53,192 bases of DNA, from the NCBI GenBank assembly GCA_041695045.1, contig JBGFRR010000094.1, positions 1 to 53,192 of the forward strand, written 5' to 3'. Positions 1 to 8,636 of the stretch are shown one piece after another (within the stretch, counting starts at the first letter, position 1; the number at the start of each line of letters is the position of its first letter). A program made the position numbers and the translations under genes. The notes below the pieces were generated by a model, which worked only from the letters and a program-made list of their open reading frames with translations, ran no database searches and was not told the origin of the DNA. The DNA is from JBGFRR01 sp041695045. GTDB taxonomy: Bacteria; Bacteroidota; Ignavibacteria; UBA10030.

Positions 1-83
1 TATATACAATCTGTTCCTTTCCAATCCCTTGCCTGTCAATATCGGTGTGTCTGTTTGGAGCATGTGCAGCAACCTCCAAATCT

Positions 84-103
84 AATCTGTGAATCTGTGG
101 TTT
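84..103. repeat. Dispersed repeat arm (AATCTGTGGTT family) before the first gene
   Basis: The stretch ending in AATCTGTGGTTT matches, in reverse complement, the AACCACAGATT arms at 30083-30147 and near 44584. It abuts the first gene, and the longest possible start of that gene (TTG at 102) lies inside it. That is one reason to prefer the start at 135. The rest of 1-101 shows nothing recognisable. Confidence 0.55.
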
Positions 104-134
104 GACTTTTTCACTGAGGAGTTACCAACACACA

Positions 135-2291
135 ATGTTTACAATTCTGACGAGAGGTGTACCTGTGCGACCGTTCACAATCCGAGCTTGCATCGTGGCT
201 TTCATGTTCCTGACAGCAGCCATGCTGCTTTTGCCTCGCGCAGCCGCCCAAACGCGGTTTGATTACAAGAATGTTTCCATTGCCGATCTTGGTTATACCT
301 CGAGCGTAGTAATGGGTGGTCAGAAACCCTACCAGGCGTTCTTTTTCCATCTGCCGCGCGGAACGGTCGTATCGGAAAGCTCGTACGTGCAGATGCATTT
401 ACGCTTTTCCGAGGCGCTCGACAAAGGGTCTGTAGTAAAAATCTCGGTTAATGATATTCCGCTTCGTACCTACACGCTCGGTCAACTTCGCAGGCATGAA
501 ACGACGCTGCGGATTCCTCTGCGTAGCGTCACCATCCCATCTGCTGTACCGAATCGAACCGTAGAAACGCCTCAGTTTCTCAAAGTTGTGGTCGAGGGGT
601 ATCTCTCGATCACGGGTGATATGTGCCGGGACATCGAGTCGGGTGCGCTGTACATCGTGATTGAAAATAGTTCTTACGCGAGACTTGCGCTCAGCCGTGA
701 ACAACGCGGTCTCTCCATCGCCAGCTTTCTCAATGATACGGACGGCGATATCTCTGTTGTCGTGCCGGCATCACCTTCGCCCATCATAACACAAAACGCC
801 ATCTGGCTCATGGCGGATTTGAAAAAGCGTTTCCTTCATACCAAGCGGCAGGTGAAGCTGTACGATGGCAAGGTGCAGGCAAGTGTCGTGCAGCATCTCA
901 ATTACGTTGTCGTTACAGACCTTTCCTATCTCGCAGCTTTGCCTGCACCGTTCGACAGTCTCGGTACGCAAGCTCTTGGCGTTGCGCAGGGGACATTGCA
1001 TGATGACGGTCTTCTCGCTCTTGAGACTGCTTACAGGACGAACAGGTTGTTCATCGCTGGGGAATCCGCCGAAGGGCTGACCAAAGCCGCCAGCGCATTT
1101 TTGATCGACGATATGCGATCGTCGATGTTGGGCCGGCGAGCACGGGTTCAACAGATCGAGGTTCCGATTGCGCGTCGATTCCCGGATCCGCCGTACATCG
1201 TTTCCCTCAAGCAGATCGGGTTCGAGAATGTCACGCTGAAGGGGTTAGGGTTTGTTCGTGCCGGATACCGTGTCTTACGACAATCGCTTGGCGATTCACC
1301 TCGGGATATTTCGTTTCATCTTCTCGGAAGCACAACCGTGGTGCGCGAGGATGAGGATGCGTACATGAATGTGTACTTCAACGATGTTTTGTTAGATAGC
1401 TGGCACATTCGCGGTTCGGGCGCATTCTCGAAGAAGGTCGTGTCCCTTCCCAATTATGCCTTGCGAGAGGAGAATCGAGTGGATGTGGAATTCCTCTACT
1501 ATCCTTCGGATTCTTGTCGTGCGGTAACATTTATTGGCAACCTGTTCAACACATCGTATTTTGAGGTCGGTTCGCACCGCGCGCCGGAGGACCGGTTGTT
1601 TGAATCGATCCCTGAAACGTTTTCCTCGAACACCGTTATGGTGCTGAGCCCTACGGTTTCCCGTACTCTGTTCAAGGCCGCAGCCACACTACTGAGCGTG
1701 CTCGACCGTGATGTGAACGCGCGATACCTCTATCCGCCGGTGGTGGTCTCCTCCTCCTTCACCAAAGCGATGGCAGAGACGAGGAATGTGATTGCTGTAC
1801 TCTCGCCGTGGGACACGGTTCTGAACGTGGTAGGCAAAACCCTTCCGGCAGACCCGACGAAATCGTTTCGCGTTATCAACACCCAGAATAACGAGGACAT
1901 GTTTGTGCTCAAACCGGAATTCTCGATGGGCATGCTGCAGGTGGGCAGAATCACTCCGCAGACGGCCACCTTGCTCGCTCTCCCGATTGGCGAGGGGGGA
2001 GAACAGTTGCTGCTCGATTTTCTCACTACGCTTCGGCAGAACCCCCGGCTGATGAAAGGGAACATCGGGTTGTACGGGGGGAGCGGCGACATGTATTTCT
2101 TCAACACCGACGAACGAACTGCCTCGATCGCGTATGTGGGTGAAGAATCGCTCTTAGACTTCATCGGGCGGCATCGCTTTGTCATCTTCATCCTCCTCTG
2201 GTTGGTCTTTACGGCAGCGGTGATAGCCGTATCATTCTACATCCAGCGGCAGCGCCTGAAGAGTGCCGAGGCTCCGAAGCCGGGGTCGTGA
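135..2291 (+). CDS. BcsB-like cellulose synthase regulatory subunit
   Basis: Probable periplasmic partner of the glycosyltransferase encoded next. BcsB family proteins guide a nascent beta-glucan across the periplasm and anchor to the synthase through a C-terminal helix. The protein starts with a signal peptide of about 39 residues ending LLPRAAAQ. It then has a long beta-rich body with BcsB-like features: a GDMCRDIES segment in the first half, a PSDSCRAV segment later, and repeated jelly-roll-like stretches. A single membrane helix (FVIFILLWLVFTAAVIAV) lies near residues 680-703, followed by a short basic tail. The length (718 aa) fits BcsB (about 700-800 aa). I chose the ATG at 135 because GAGGAG lies upstream and the longer TTG frame starts inside a repeat. 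The gene ends 21 bases before the glycosyltransferase. The polymer need not be cellulose, because BcsZ, BcsC and a PilZ domain are absent. Confidence 0.82.
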   Translation: MFTILTRGVPVRPFTIRACIVAFMFLTAAMLLLPRAAAQTRFDYKNVSIADLGYTSSVVMGGQKPYQAFFFHLPRGTVVSESSYVQMHLRFSEALDKGSVVKISVNDIPLRTYTLGQLRRHETTLRIPLRSVTIPSAVPNRTVETPQFLKVVVEGYLSITGDMCRDIESGALYIVIENSSYARLALSREQRGLSIASFLNDTDGDISVVVPASPSPIITQNAIWLMADLKKRFLHTKRQVKLYDGKVQASVVQHLNYVVVTDLSYLAALPAPFDSLGTQALGVAQGTLHDDGLLALETAYRTNRLFIAGESAEGLTKAASAFLIDDMRSSMLGRRARVQQIEVPIARRFPDPPYIVSLKQIGFENVTLKGLGFVRAGYRVLRQSLGDSPRDISFHLLGSTTVVREDEDAYMNVYFNDVLLDSWHIRGSGAFSKKVVSLPNYALREENRVDVEFLYYPSDSCRAVTFIGNLFNTSYFEVGSHRAPEDRLFESIPETFSSNTVMVLSPTVSRTLFKAAATLLSVLDRDVNARYLYPPVVVSSSFTKAMAETRNVIAVLSPWDTVLNVVGKTLPADPTKSFRVINTQNNEDMFVLKPEFSMGMLQVGRITPQTATLLALPIGEGGEQLLLDFLTTLRQNPRLMKGNIGLYGGSGDMYFFNTDERTASIAYVGEESLLDFIGRHRFVIFILLWLVFTAAVIAVSFYIQRQRLKSAEAPKPGS

Positions 2292-2312
2292 TGAACGTGA
2301 ATTGGGGGTATC

Positions 2313-4220
2313 ATGAAGGGTCAAAACGTGGCGACATTCAAACCGGTTGGTACATCAACATTCTATGAGTCGCAGACTTCGATTGTTGACCTCTTAGTGC
2401 GACAAGGTTTACTGGCCGATGAACAAACGAAGCTGTTAGAAGCGCATTCATCCGTGCGCGTGGTGCATCCGGCTCATGTGCTGCTCGTTGAAGGATTCAT
2501 CAGTCGCAAAGCGTATCATGACTTTGTGGTCAATAAATTGGGTGTTCAAGAGGTGAACCTTGTTGGAGTTGAGCTTGACCGCTCGGTCGCCACGCTCTTG
2601 AAGCAGACGTTTGTGAAGCGTCATCAGGTATTGCCGATTGAAAAGCACGGCAAGACTCTTGTGGTGGCCATGCTTGACCCTACGGACGATGGGTTGCGAC
2701 GGGAAATCGAGGAACTCACCGGCTGTTCGGTTGTGCCGCGGTTCGCTTCGGACGTCGACCTGAGCTGGCAGTTCCACGAGGTTTTCGGCAAGCCGTTAGT
2801 TCACCGGGCAGTCTACAGCCTGTTCTGGACCAACCCGGAATCATCGGCCGCTACGGTGATCACCCCACGACAGGCGTATGTGTTGATCGCAGCGGTCGGG
2901 GTGTTTCTGTTTGCTCTCACCCTGGCGCCGATCCCGACACTGCTTGTCGTCTCGTCAAGCATCAGCGGGTTCTACCTTTTTTCCATCGCCTTCAAGTTCC
3001 TCTTAACGATGGCTGGCACGCGCTATGAGACGGTGCGTCATGTGTCGCGGAAGGAATTGCGCGAGCTGCGCGACGAGGATTTGCCTATTTATACCATCTT
3101 GGTTCCGATCTACAAAGAGGCGAATGTTCTCAAGAAACTGAATGCCGGCATGCTGCGGTTGGATTACCCAAAAGAGAAGCTGGACATCAAGCTCTTGATG
3201 GAGCAAGATGATGTCGAGACGCTTGAAGCGATCAAGGCGCTGGAGACGCCCGCAGTGTTTGAGCCGGTGATCGTTCCCAATTTTGGACCTCGCACCAAGC
3301 CGAAAGCGTGCAACTATGGACTCTACTACACGAAGGGGCAGTATCTCACCATCTTCGATGCTGAAGACATCCCGGAACCCGATCAGTTGAAGAAAGCCCT
3401 CATCCGATTCCAGAAAGAAACGGACGATGTCGTTGTCGTGCAGGCCGCGCTCAACTATTTTAACCGGAACGAAAACTTCCTGACGAAGATGTTCACGCTG
3501 GAATACTCGTACTGGTTCGATTATCTCTTGCGCGGTATGGACCGGTTGAAAATTCCTATTCCATTGGGCGGCACAAGCAATCATTTTCGTGTGGATCGGC
3601 TGCGGGAGTTAGGGGGGTGGGATCCGTTCAACGTGACGGAAGATGCGGACTTAGGGATTCGAGCGAGTGCCCGCGGCTATAGGGTGGCGGTCTTTGATTC
3701 GACGACGTACGAAGAGGCCAACCGAGCGTTAGGCAACTGGATCCGTCAACGCTCGCGATGGATTAAGGGCTACATTCAAACGTGGCTCGTCCATACTCGA
3801 CATCCCATCCGCCTCTTCAAGACGGTTGGCTGGAGAGCGTTTTTCGGTTTTCATTTTTTTGTCGGTGCAACGCCTGCAACGTTTTTGATCAACCCGATTC
3901 TCTGGTTGACCTTTTTTCTGTGGCTCCTCATTCGCATGAAATGGATCGACCTCTTCTTTCCGCCGATCATTCTGTACATTTCGTTGTTCAATCTTCTCAT
4001 TGGAAACTTGATCATCGTGTACATGAACATGCTCGCGGTGTTCAAGCGCCGAACGTACGAGCTCACGGCGTACGCGTTGCTCAATCCGGCATACTGGGTT
4101 CTTCATTCCATCGCGTCCTACAAAGCGTTGTGGCAGCTCATCCACAAGCCGTTCTACTGGGAGAAGACAACACATGGTTTGACGGAAGTAGGCACGGAAA
4201 GCCTACTCGCACAACAATGA
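2313..4220 (+). CDS. Membrane glycosyltransferase family 2 (BcsA/NfrB-like) with N-terminal MshEN domain
   Basis: Processive-type polysaccharide synthase of the inner membrane. Residues about 20-150 resemble the GspE/MshE N-terminal (T2SSE_N/MshEN) domain, with the segments IVDLLVRQGLLADEQ and VVAMLDPTDD. Two membrane helices follow (about 189-230). The GT2 catalytic domain begins at DLPIYTILVPIYKE (about 256) and has the acidic FDAEDIPEP, the TEDADLG acceptor motif (about 441) and QRSRWIKGY (QxxRW, about 478). At least three more helices close the protein. There is no C-terminal PilZ domain. MshEN domains bind cyclic di-GMP in MshE and in the E. coli N4-receptor synthase NfrB, so c-di-GMP control is a reasonable inference. 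The stop overlaps the next start (ATGA), which implies translational coupling. The substrate sugar cannot be read from the sequence. Confidence 0.87.
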   Translation: MKGQNVATFKPVGTSTFYESQTSIVDLLVRQGLLADEQTKLLEAHSSVRVVHPAHVLLVEGFISRKAYHDFVVNKLGVQEVNLVGVELDRSVATLLKQTFVKRHQVLPIEKHGKTLVVAMLDPTDDGLRREIEELTGCSVVPRFASDVDLSWQFHEVFGKPLVHRAVYSLFWTNPESSAATVITPRQAYVLIAAVGVFLFALTLAPIPTLLVVSSSISGFYLFSIAFKFLLTMAGTRYETVRHVSRKELRELRDEDLPIYTILVPIYKEANVLKKLNAGMLRLDYPKEKLDIKLLMEQDDVETLEAIKALETPAVFEPVIVPNFGPRTKPKACNYGLYYTKGQYLTIFDAEDIPEPDQLKKALIRFQKETDDVVVVQAALNYFNRNENFLTKMFTLEYSYWFDYLLRGMDRLKIPIPLGGTSNHFRVDRLRELGGWDPFNVTEDADLGIRASARGYRVAVFDSTTYEEANRALGNWIRQRSRWIKGYIQTWLVHTRHPIRLFKTVGWRAFFGFHFFVGATPATFLINPILWLTFFLWLLIRMKWIDLFFPPIILYISLFNLLIGNLIIVYMNMLAVFKRRTYELTAYALLNPAYWVLHSIASYKALWQLIHKPFYWEKTTHGLTEVGTESLLAQQ

Positions 4221-5806
4221 AGCAAACGATTCTCAAACATCTCCCGACCTACCTCTGCTTTTTCGGATACTACCTCGCGATTGGACTTGTTCTTCACATC
4301 GTCTTCTCGTTCAATAGCAGAGAGGGGATTTTTTTGTTAGAGAAAGGGATCATTGCGTTGTACGGCGCGCCGCCGCAATTAGAGAACATCGGACTTGTCT
4401 ATCCCCCGCTCCCGTTTGTCGTTAATCTTCCGTTTGCGGCGTTGAAGCTTTTGTGGGGTCCTCAGGTGGTTACGGCCGCGGCCACAGCGGGGCTTGCCAC
4501 GTTGACGCTGTCTGAAGTCCGAAAGCTTGAGCGCGGTCGTCTTCTTGAGATCCTGTTCATCGTCGTGCTGGCATGCCACCCGCTCGTGCTGTATCTTGCG
4601 ACAATGGGCGCAAGCTCAATCTTGTATGCACTGCTGTTGGCAACGTATATCTATTTGCTGATCAGCTATGCGTTCCTTGGGAAGACGTTCTTCCTTGTCT
4701 CTGCTGGCCTCACGATGGGTGTGTTGGCATTCGTCCGCTACGAAACGTTGTTCATTCTTATGTTCATGCTGCCGGTTCTCCACATCGTCTCAGGAGGATT
4801 GCGGTTTCACTCGCCGCAGGCGTCCTGGGCGTTGATCTTGATGAACGTTATTCCGCCGGTGTTCGCATGGCTGTCGTGGACATACTTGAACTGGCTGTTC
4901 ACAGGGGATTGGTTGAACTTCTTGCGAAGCCCGTACGCCTACTTCCGGAACATTGAGCTCTTTGCGCTTGCCAATCCCGAAATGCTTCAGGCACGCCACG
5001 ATGTGCTTGGTTCCCTGTGGATTGTCCTGAAAAAATCGCTCGTTGTCTTTCCACTCTTCTTCTGGGCCATTCTGCGTGTTCGAAATTTCTCTATCTCATG
5101 GTTTTTTCTCGCTCCTCTGTTTGCGTTAGCGTTTGCAGCGTTTGCAGGCCTGACACTTTCGACGTTTGAAGAGTATGTCGTCCTCATACCGCTCTCCGTA
5201 TTTCTCCTCGCGTTCGAGCGGACGTCTCCTTCCCGTATGCAGCAGGTGGTGTTTGCCGTGCTGATTCTTGTTTCGATTCCTCTGTCGCTTCGGGGGATGC
5301 TGAATTCCGCCCACGAACAAGAGCGCCAGTTTGCCGCGATGTATCTGGGTCAGGAACCACCGCAGGTGTTCGAGCATGAACGGCGCCTTGCGGCGTTTAT
5401 CACATCGGAGCTTGACCCCACGGAAAAAATCCTGTTAGATGATGCGAACGGCTTCCCCATCGTCGCGTACACGAAGCAACCGCAAAGGTTCATGTTACCC
5501 TACCAGTACATGTTCCCGTCTGCCGCCATTTCTCCGGCATCGTTTATCGACGCGTTTATCGTTGCACGCCCCTCAACGCCGGAGGGCAAGTCCGACCAGA
5601 TGAATCGCTTCCATGAACATGTCTTTGATGACGGATTACCCAGAACGGAGCTGCTGCGGGAGGTAGGACCCTGGCGGCTGTACCGCGTTGTGAATCGCCG
5701 CAACGGAAGAGAAGCGCTACCCACAATTCCAATCAGCCATAGCGAACGTGATTCGGGCTCGGGAATCCGAAATCCTAATACCGAAGCTCGAAACAAATTT
5801 CAATGA
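4217..5806 (+). CDS. Polytopic membrane protein, possible GT-C-type glycosyltransferase
   Basis: Integral membrane protein of 529 aa with about ten hydrophobic helices, starting MKQTILKHLPTYLCFFGYYL. The helix layout and a C-terminal soluble part (from about residue 370, including FITSELDPTEKILLDDANG) resemble dolichol-phosphate-mannose-type or PMT-like GT-C enzymes, but I recognise no diagnostic motif. The start is the ATG of the ATGA overlap with the upstream synthase. The open frame extends upstream to 3782, but that part only shadows the synthase. The last 20 or so residues (after NRRNGREAL) are encoded by an intergenic repeat arm that supplies the stop codon, so the natural C-terminus may have been replaced. 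It probably contributes a sugar or lipid-linked step to the same surface polymer. Confidence 0.7.
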   Translation: MKQTILKHLPTYLCFFGYYLAIGLVLHIVFSFNSREGIFLLEKGIIALYGAPPQLENIGLVYPPLPFVVNLPFAALKLLWGPQVVTAAATAGLATLTLSEVRKLERGRLLEILFIVVLACHPLVLYLATMGASSILYALLLATYIYLLISYAFLGKTFFLVSAGLTMGVLAFVRYETLFILMFMLPVLHIVSGGLRFHSPQASWALILMNVIPPVFAWLSWTYLNWLFTGDWLNFLRSPYAYFRNIELFALANPEMLQARHDVLGSLWIVLKKSLVVFPLFFWAILRVRNFSISWFFLAPLFALAFAAFAGLTLSTFEEYVVLIPLSVFLLAFERTSPSRMQQVVFAVLILVSIPLSLRGMLNSAHEQERQFAAMYLGQEPPQVFEHERRLAAFITSELDPTEKILLDDANGFPIVAYTKQPQRFMLPYQYMFPSAAISPASFIDAFIVARPSTPEGKSDQMNRFHEHVFDDGLPRTELLREVGPWRLYRVVNRRNGREALPTIPISHSERDSGSGIRNPNTEARNKFQ

Positions 5807-5910
5807 CTTAAAAAATCTGAAATCTCTGAATTCCTCAATTAATCTGAATTTCTTCGGCATTTGGATTTTGATATTGTTTCGGATTTCGAACTTAGGGCTT
5901 CGGATTTCTA
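5755..5910. repeat. Imperfect inverted repeat of the GAAATCCGAAATCC family
   Basis: The left arm, around 5761-5804 (AATCCGAAATCCTAATACCG), is mirrored on the right around 5872-5910 (GTTTCGGATTTCGAAC, then GGGCTTCGGATTT). The middle is AT-rich and low in complexity (GAAATCTCTGAATTC and similar). The left arm overlaps the 3' end of the preceding gene. No gene is visible inside. It looks like a non-coding dispersed palindromic element. Confidence 0.55.
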
Positions 5911-6058
5911 GTGTCGCGTTCCAGGAATACGTTGAAAAAGTGGAACCGCCAATCCACGCGAATTGGCGCGAATGGGTTTCAAAAAGAACTCCATTCGCGA
6001 GGATTCGCGGTTGAATCTTTTTCATGGATTTATTTAACGCATTTTCGGGACGGCACAC
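5911..6058. repeat. 150-bp element with long imperfect terminal inverted repeats, copy 1
   Basis: The left end reads GTGTCGCGTTCC and, after a short gap, CGTTGAAAAAG. The right end, in reverse complement, reads GTGTGCCGTCCC and then GCGTTAAATAAATCC. Internally, CCACGCGAATTGGCGCGAAT on the left is mirrored by CGCGAATCCTCGCGAATGG on the right. The arms can therefore pair over about 70 bases. The left arm occurs again, inverted, at 47895-47985. There is no reading frame and no transposase, which is consistent with a MITE-like or REP-like element. Confidence 0.65.
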
Positions 6059-6098
6059 TAGCCAAAAAGGACTTTAATCCCTTCTGTGGGTAACATCA

Positions 6099-7160
6099 GT
6101 GAAGAATTCGATCAAACTTACTGTCATCGTCGTTGTCGTTCTCGCGGCCGGATTGTTTCTCCCTATCACAGTGCCGTATTCTGTGAAAGCACCGGGCACC
6201 ATTCTTCCGTCGAAGGAATACGTGCTTGCCAAGGACGCTGCCGGGCGAATCACGGCAACGCTGCTTGACCGCCGCACGGGAACGGTCCAATCCTACGCGC
6301 TGAATCAGTTCGAGCGTCAAGACGCCGTGGTGTTTCGACTTCATCCGCCGCTTACGATCGGTCGGCAGGTCAACATCGGCGACACCATCGCTACGATTTC
6401 TTCCTCCGAGACGGAACGCCAGGTGAGACAGTTAGAGGGAGCCCTGGAAACGGCGATGGCCTCGCTCAGAGTGCAGGAGACAGGCGAAAAGGAAACTGCC
6501 ATCAGAGCGGCAGAGCAACGAGTGGCATACGCGCTGCAACAGGTGGAAGGCCAGCGTCGCATCATCGCGCGGCTTGACTCCCTTCTCGCCGGCGGCTACA
6601 TCTCACAGCAGGAATACGACATCGAGAAGAACAAAGAAAAACTCTACGAGCTTGAAGCTTCAGTTGCCGAAGCGCACTTGCAAACACTCCGAACGGGCGC
6701 AAAACCTGAGCAGATTCAGTTTCTCCGTGCTCAGATTCAATCGATCCGGAACGAGCTTTCCGTCTTGCGGGAGCGGTTGGAGCGATTTACGTTTCTCGCA
6801 CCCATGGCCGGTGTCGTTATCGGAAGTGCCTCGCCTGACACGCTGGTGCGGATCGGGACAGCCGGCGCGTTCGTTGTGATCATGCCGTTGAAATTGAGCG
6901 ACCGTCAGTACTGTGGCGAACATCAAAGAGTGCAGATTTCCGTTCGTGGACTCCCGGAGCCGCTGACAGGCATGGTCTCGCTCATCGGCAATGCGCTGCA
7001 CACCTTTCGCGGAGAACAAGTTCTGCTCGGTACTGCGGAGATAACGAACTCCACCGATCGCATCTTGCCCGGCATGGTGGCCGATTGCACCATCGTGTGT
7101 GGCGATGTGTCGATCCCCGAATACCTTCAACGCTGGCTCGGGAGTTTTACTGGACGATGA
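6099..7160 (+). CDS. HlyD-family membrane fusion / periplasmic adaptor protein
   Basis: Inner-membrane-anchored periplasmic adaptor of 353 aa. A short cytoplasmic start is followed by one membrane helix (LTVIVVVVLAAGLFLPI, residues 5-21) and the HlyD signature VKAPGTILPS. It then has a lipoyl-like half, a long alpha-helical hairpin (about 105-220, rich in E, Q, R and L, with GGYISQQEYDIEKNKEK), and the second lipoyl half LERFTFLAPMAGVVIG with a beta-barrel after it. The start is GTG at 6099 with only a weak ribosome-binding site. It overlaps the next gene by ATGA. HlyD-like partners occur beside GT2 synthases in some beta-glucan systems (for example BgsB with BgsA in rhizobia). I infer that it bridges the synthase complex to an outer-membrane partner. 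A role in a different exporter is possible, since no ABC transporter or RND pump lies nearby. Confidence 0.82.
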   Translation: MKNSIKLTVIVVVVLAAGLFLPITVPYSVKAPGTILPSKEYVLAKDAAGRITATLLDRRTGTVQSYALNQFERQDAVVFRLHPPLTIGRQVNIGDTIATISSSETERQVRQLEGALETAMASLRVQETGEKETAIRAAEQRVAYALQQVEGQRRIIARLDSLLAGGYISQQEYDIEKNKEKLYELEASVAEAHLQTLRTGAKPEQIQFLRAQIQSIRNELSVLRERLERFTFLAPMAGVVIGSASPDTLVRIGTAGAFVVIMPLKLSDRQYCGEHQRVQISVRGLPEPLTGMVSLIGNALHTFRGEQVLLGTAEITNSTDRILPGMVADCTIVCGDVSIPEYLQRWLGSFTGR

Positions 7161-7963
7161 CACCGTATGGAAAAGTCGAATGGAAGTACCTGATTCCGGA
7201 GCGCTCGCTCGAGGCACTCCGCAGGCGCCTCGCTCCGTACGTTGACGCCGACCTTGCCGCAAAGAAACCGGGCACGTTCCATTACACGGTGCGCAGTATT
7301 TACCTCGATACGCCCACGCTCGATTACTACGATGAGAAGATTGAAGGGTATCGCGTTCGAAGGAAGCTTCGTGTTCGAGCCTATAATGCGTATCATAACG
7401 GGAGTATCGGTTTCCTGGAGATTAAGCGGAAGCATCTCGATCGCATTTCAAAAAGCCGAGCTCCCATCCGGGTCGACTGTCTCGATGATGTCCTGGTGAA
7501 TGGAGACATCGAGGCGGGCGCCGTTACACATTTACAGGAGTTTCCTCATGCCGTTCGGCATGCGCGGCAGTTCCTCTTCCATGTCCACAGGCATTCGCTC
7601 AGGCCTGTCATGCTGGTGACCTACGACCGCGATGCATTCCACGGCAAGTTCGATTCCAATCTTCGCATCACCATCGACATGAGCTTACGGTCGGCTCTGT
7701 ATCCATCGCTGTGGGAATTGTATCGGGAGGAAGGACTTCGCTGGGTAACGCCCGGGTATGCCATTGTCGAGGTAAAGTTTTTTCACAACAAGCCCGGCTG
7801 GCTGAAAGATATTGTTTCCGAGTTTAAGCTACCCCGACTCGCCCTCTCGAAGTATGCAATGGCTGTAACACTCTTCCAGCGCGAGCGGGGCACACACCGG
7901 TTTACGAAACCGGCGGTGCTGTCGTTTTCAGAACCTATAACACAAGGATCATTCCGTGCTTGA
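7157..7963 (+). CDS. VTC domain (polyphosphate polymerase-like, triphosphate-tunnel fold) protein
   Basis: Cytoplasmic protein of 268 aa with the VTC polyphosphate-polymerase fold. It shows the opening VEWKYLIPE, the YTVRSIYLDTP strand with the tyrosine-rich DYYDEKIEGYRVRRK (basic tunnel residues), LEIKRKH, VTYDRDAFHG, LRITIDMSLR, VEVKFFHNKPGWL and the closing LSKYAMAV. The alternating Arg/Lys and the Glu of LEIK and VEVK are what a triphosphate tunnel uses to bind phosphate chains and metal. There is no SPX domain. The start is the ATG of the ATGA overlap with the adaptor gene; the upstream frame extension is a shadow. It overlaps the DUF4956 gene by 8 bases. VTC, DUF4956 and CotH genes recur together in many bacteria. 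The product (polyphosphate or another phosphoryl transfer) is not proven for this bacterial clade. Confidence 0.88.
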   Translation: MTPYGKVEWKYLIPERSLEALRRRLAPYVDADLAAKKPGTFHYTVRSIYLDTPTLDYYDEKIEGYRVRRKLRVRAYNAYHNGSIGFLEIKRKHLDRISKSRAPIRVDCLDDVLVNGDIEAGAVTHLQEFPHAVRHARQFLFHVHRHSLRPVMLVTYDRDAFHGKFDSNLRITIDMSLRSALYPSLWELYREEGLRWVTPGYAIVEVKFFHNKPGWLKDIVSEFKLPRLALSKYAMAVTLFQRERGTHRFTKPAVLSFSEPITQGSFRA

Positions 7964-8630
7964 GGGTATTGATTCAATATTTGTTCTCAGCGTCACCGTC
8001 GATGAAATTATCGGCAACACGTTGTTGGCGCTCATCTGTGGCGTGCTTGTCGCACTCGTCTACCGCTTTACCTACAAGGGTCCGAGCTATTCAACGACGT
8101 TTGTGAATTCCCTCGTCCTTCTCGCAATGATCACGGCGATTGTGATCATGGTGATCGGAAACAACCTTGCGAGAGCGTTCGGGTTAGTGGGTGCCATGTC
8201 GATCATCCGGTTCCGCACCGCGGTGAAGGAGACGCAGGACATCGTCTTCGTATTTTTCTCGTTAGCCATTGGGATGGCTGCCGGCGCGGGACTTCACGTG
8301 GTTGCCGTAACCGGAACGGTGCTTATCGGTGCAGTGTTCATGGCGCTTTCAAAAATAAATTTCGGAGCGCCGCGCAGGAAAGAATATCTCCTCCAGTTTA
8401 CAATGCATTCCCCCAACGATGAGGGTGATGCGGCGTATCTTCCTATTCTCAAACAATACTGTAAGCAGAACAAACTGATCAACATGAAGTCGACAGGAGA
8501 CGGGGAGATGCTTGAGCTTTCCTTCTACGTGAGTCTGAAGGATCCCGCAACGAGCAAGGAGTTGGTGCAGCAGTTACGGACGCTGGAGGGGATCGAGCGA
8601 GTCAATCTGTTCTTCGATGAAGAATCCTAG
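7956..8630 (+). CDS. DUF4956 family membrane protein
   Basis: Polytopic inner-membrane protein of 224 aa. Three to four N-terminal helices (IIGNTLLALICGVLVALVY, SLVLLAMITAIVIMVIGNNL, IVFVFFSLAIGMAAGAGLHV, VTGTVLIGAVFMAL) include the conserved loop AFGLVGAMSIIRFRTAVKET, which is characteristic of DUF4956. A cytoplasmic C-terminal domain of about 90 aa ends FLRTLEGIERVNLFFDEE-like. The GTG start at 7956 has AAGGA 8 bases upstream and lies inside the end of the VTC gene, so the two are translationally coupled. DUF4956 proteins travel with VTC and CotH genes; their biochemical role is unknown. Here it may supply the membrane channel or anchor for the VTC enzyme (inference). The gene ends just before a repeat element. 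Confidence 0.85.
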   Translation: MLEGIDSIFVLSVTVDEIIGNTLLALICGVLVALVYRFTYKGPSYSTTFVNSLVLLAMITAIVIMVIGNNLARAFGLVGAMSIIRFRTAVKETQDIVFVFFSLAIGMAAGAGLHVVAVTGTVLIGAVFMALSKINFGAPRRKEYLLQFTMHSPNDEGDAAYLPILKQYCKQNKLINMKSTGDGEMLELSFYVSLKDPATSKELVQQLRTLEGIERVNLFFDEES

Positions 8631-8636
8631 AGACCC

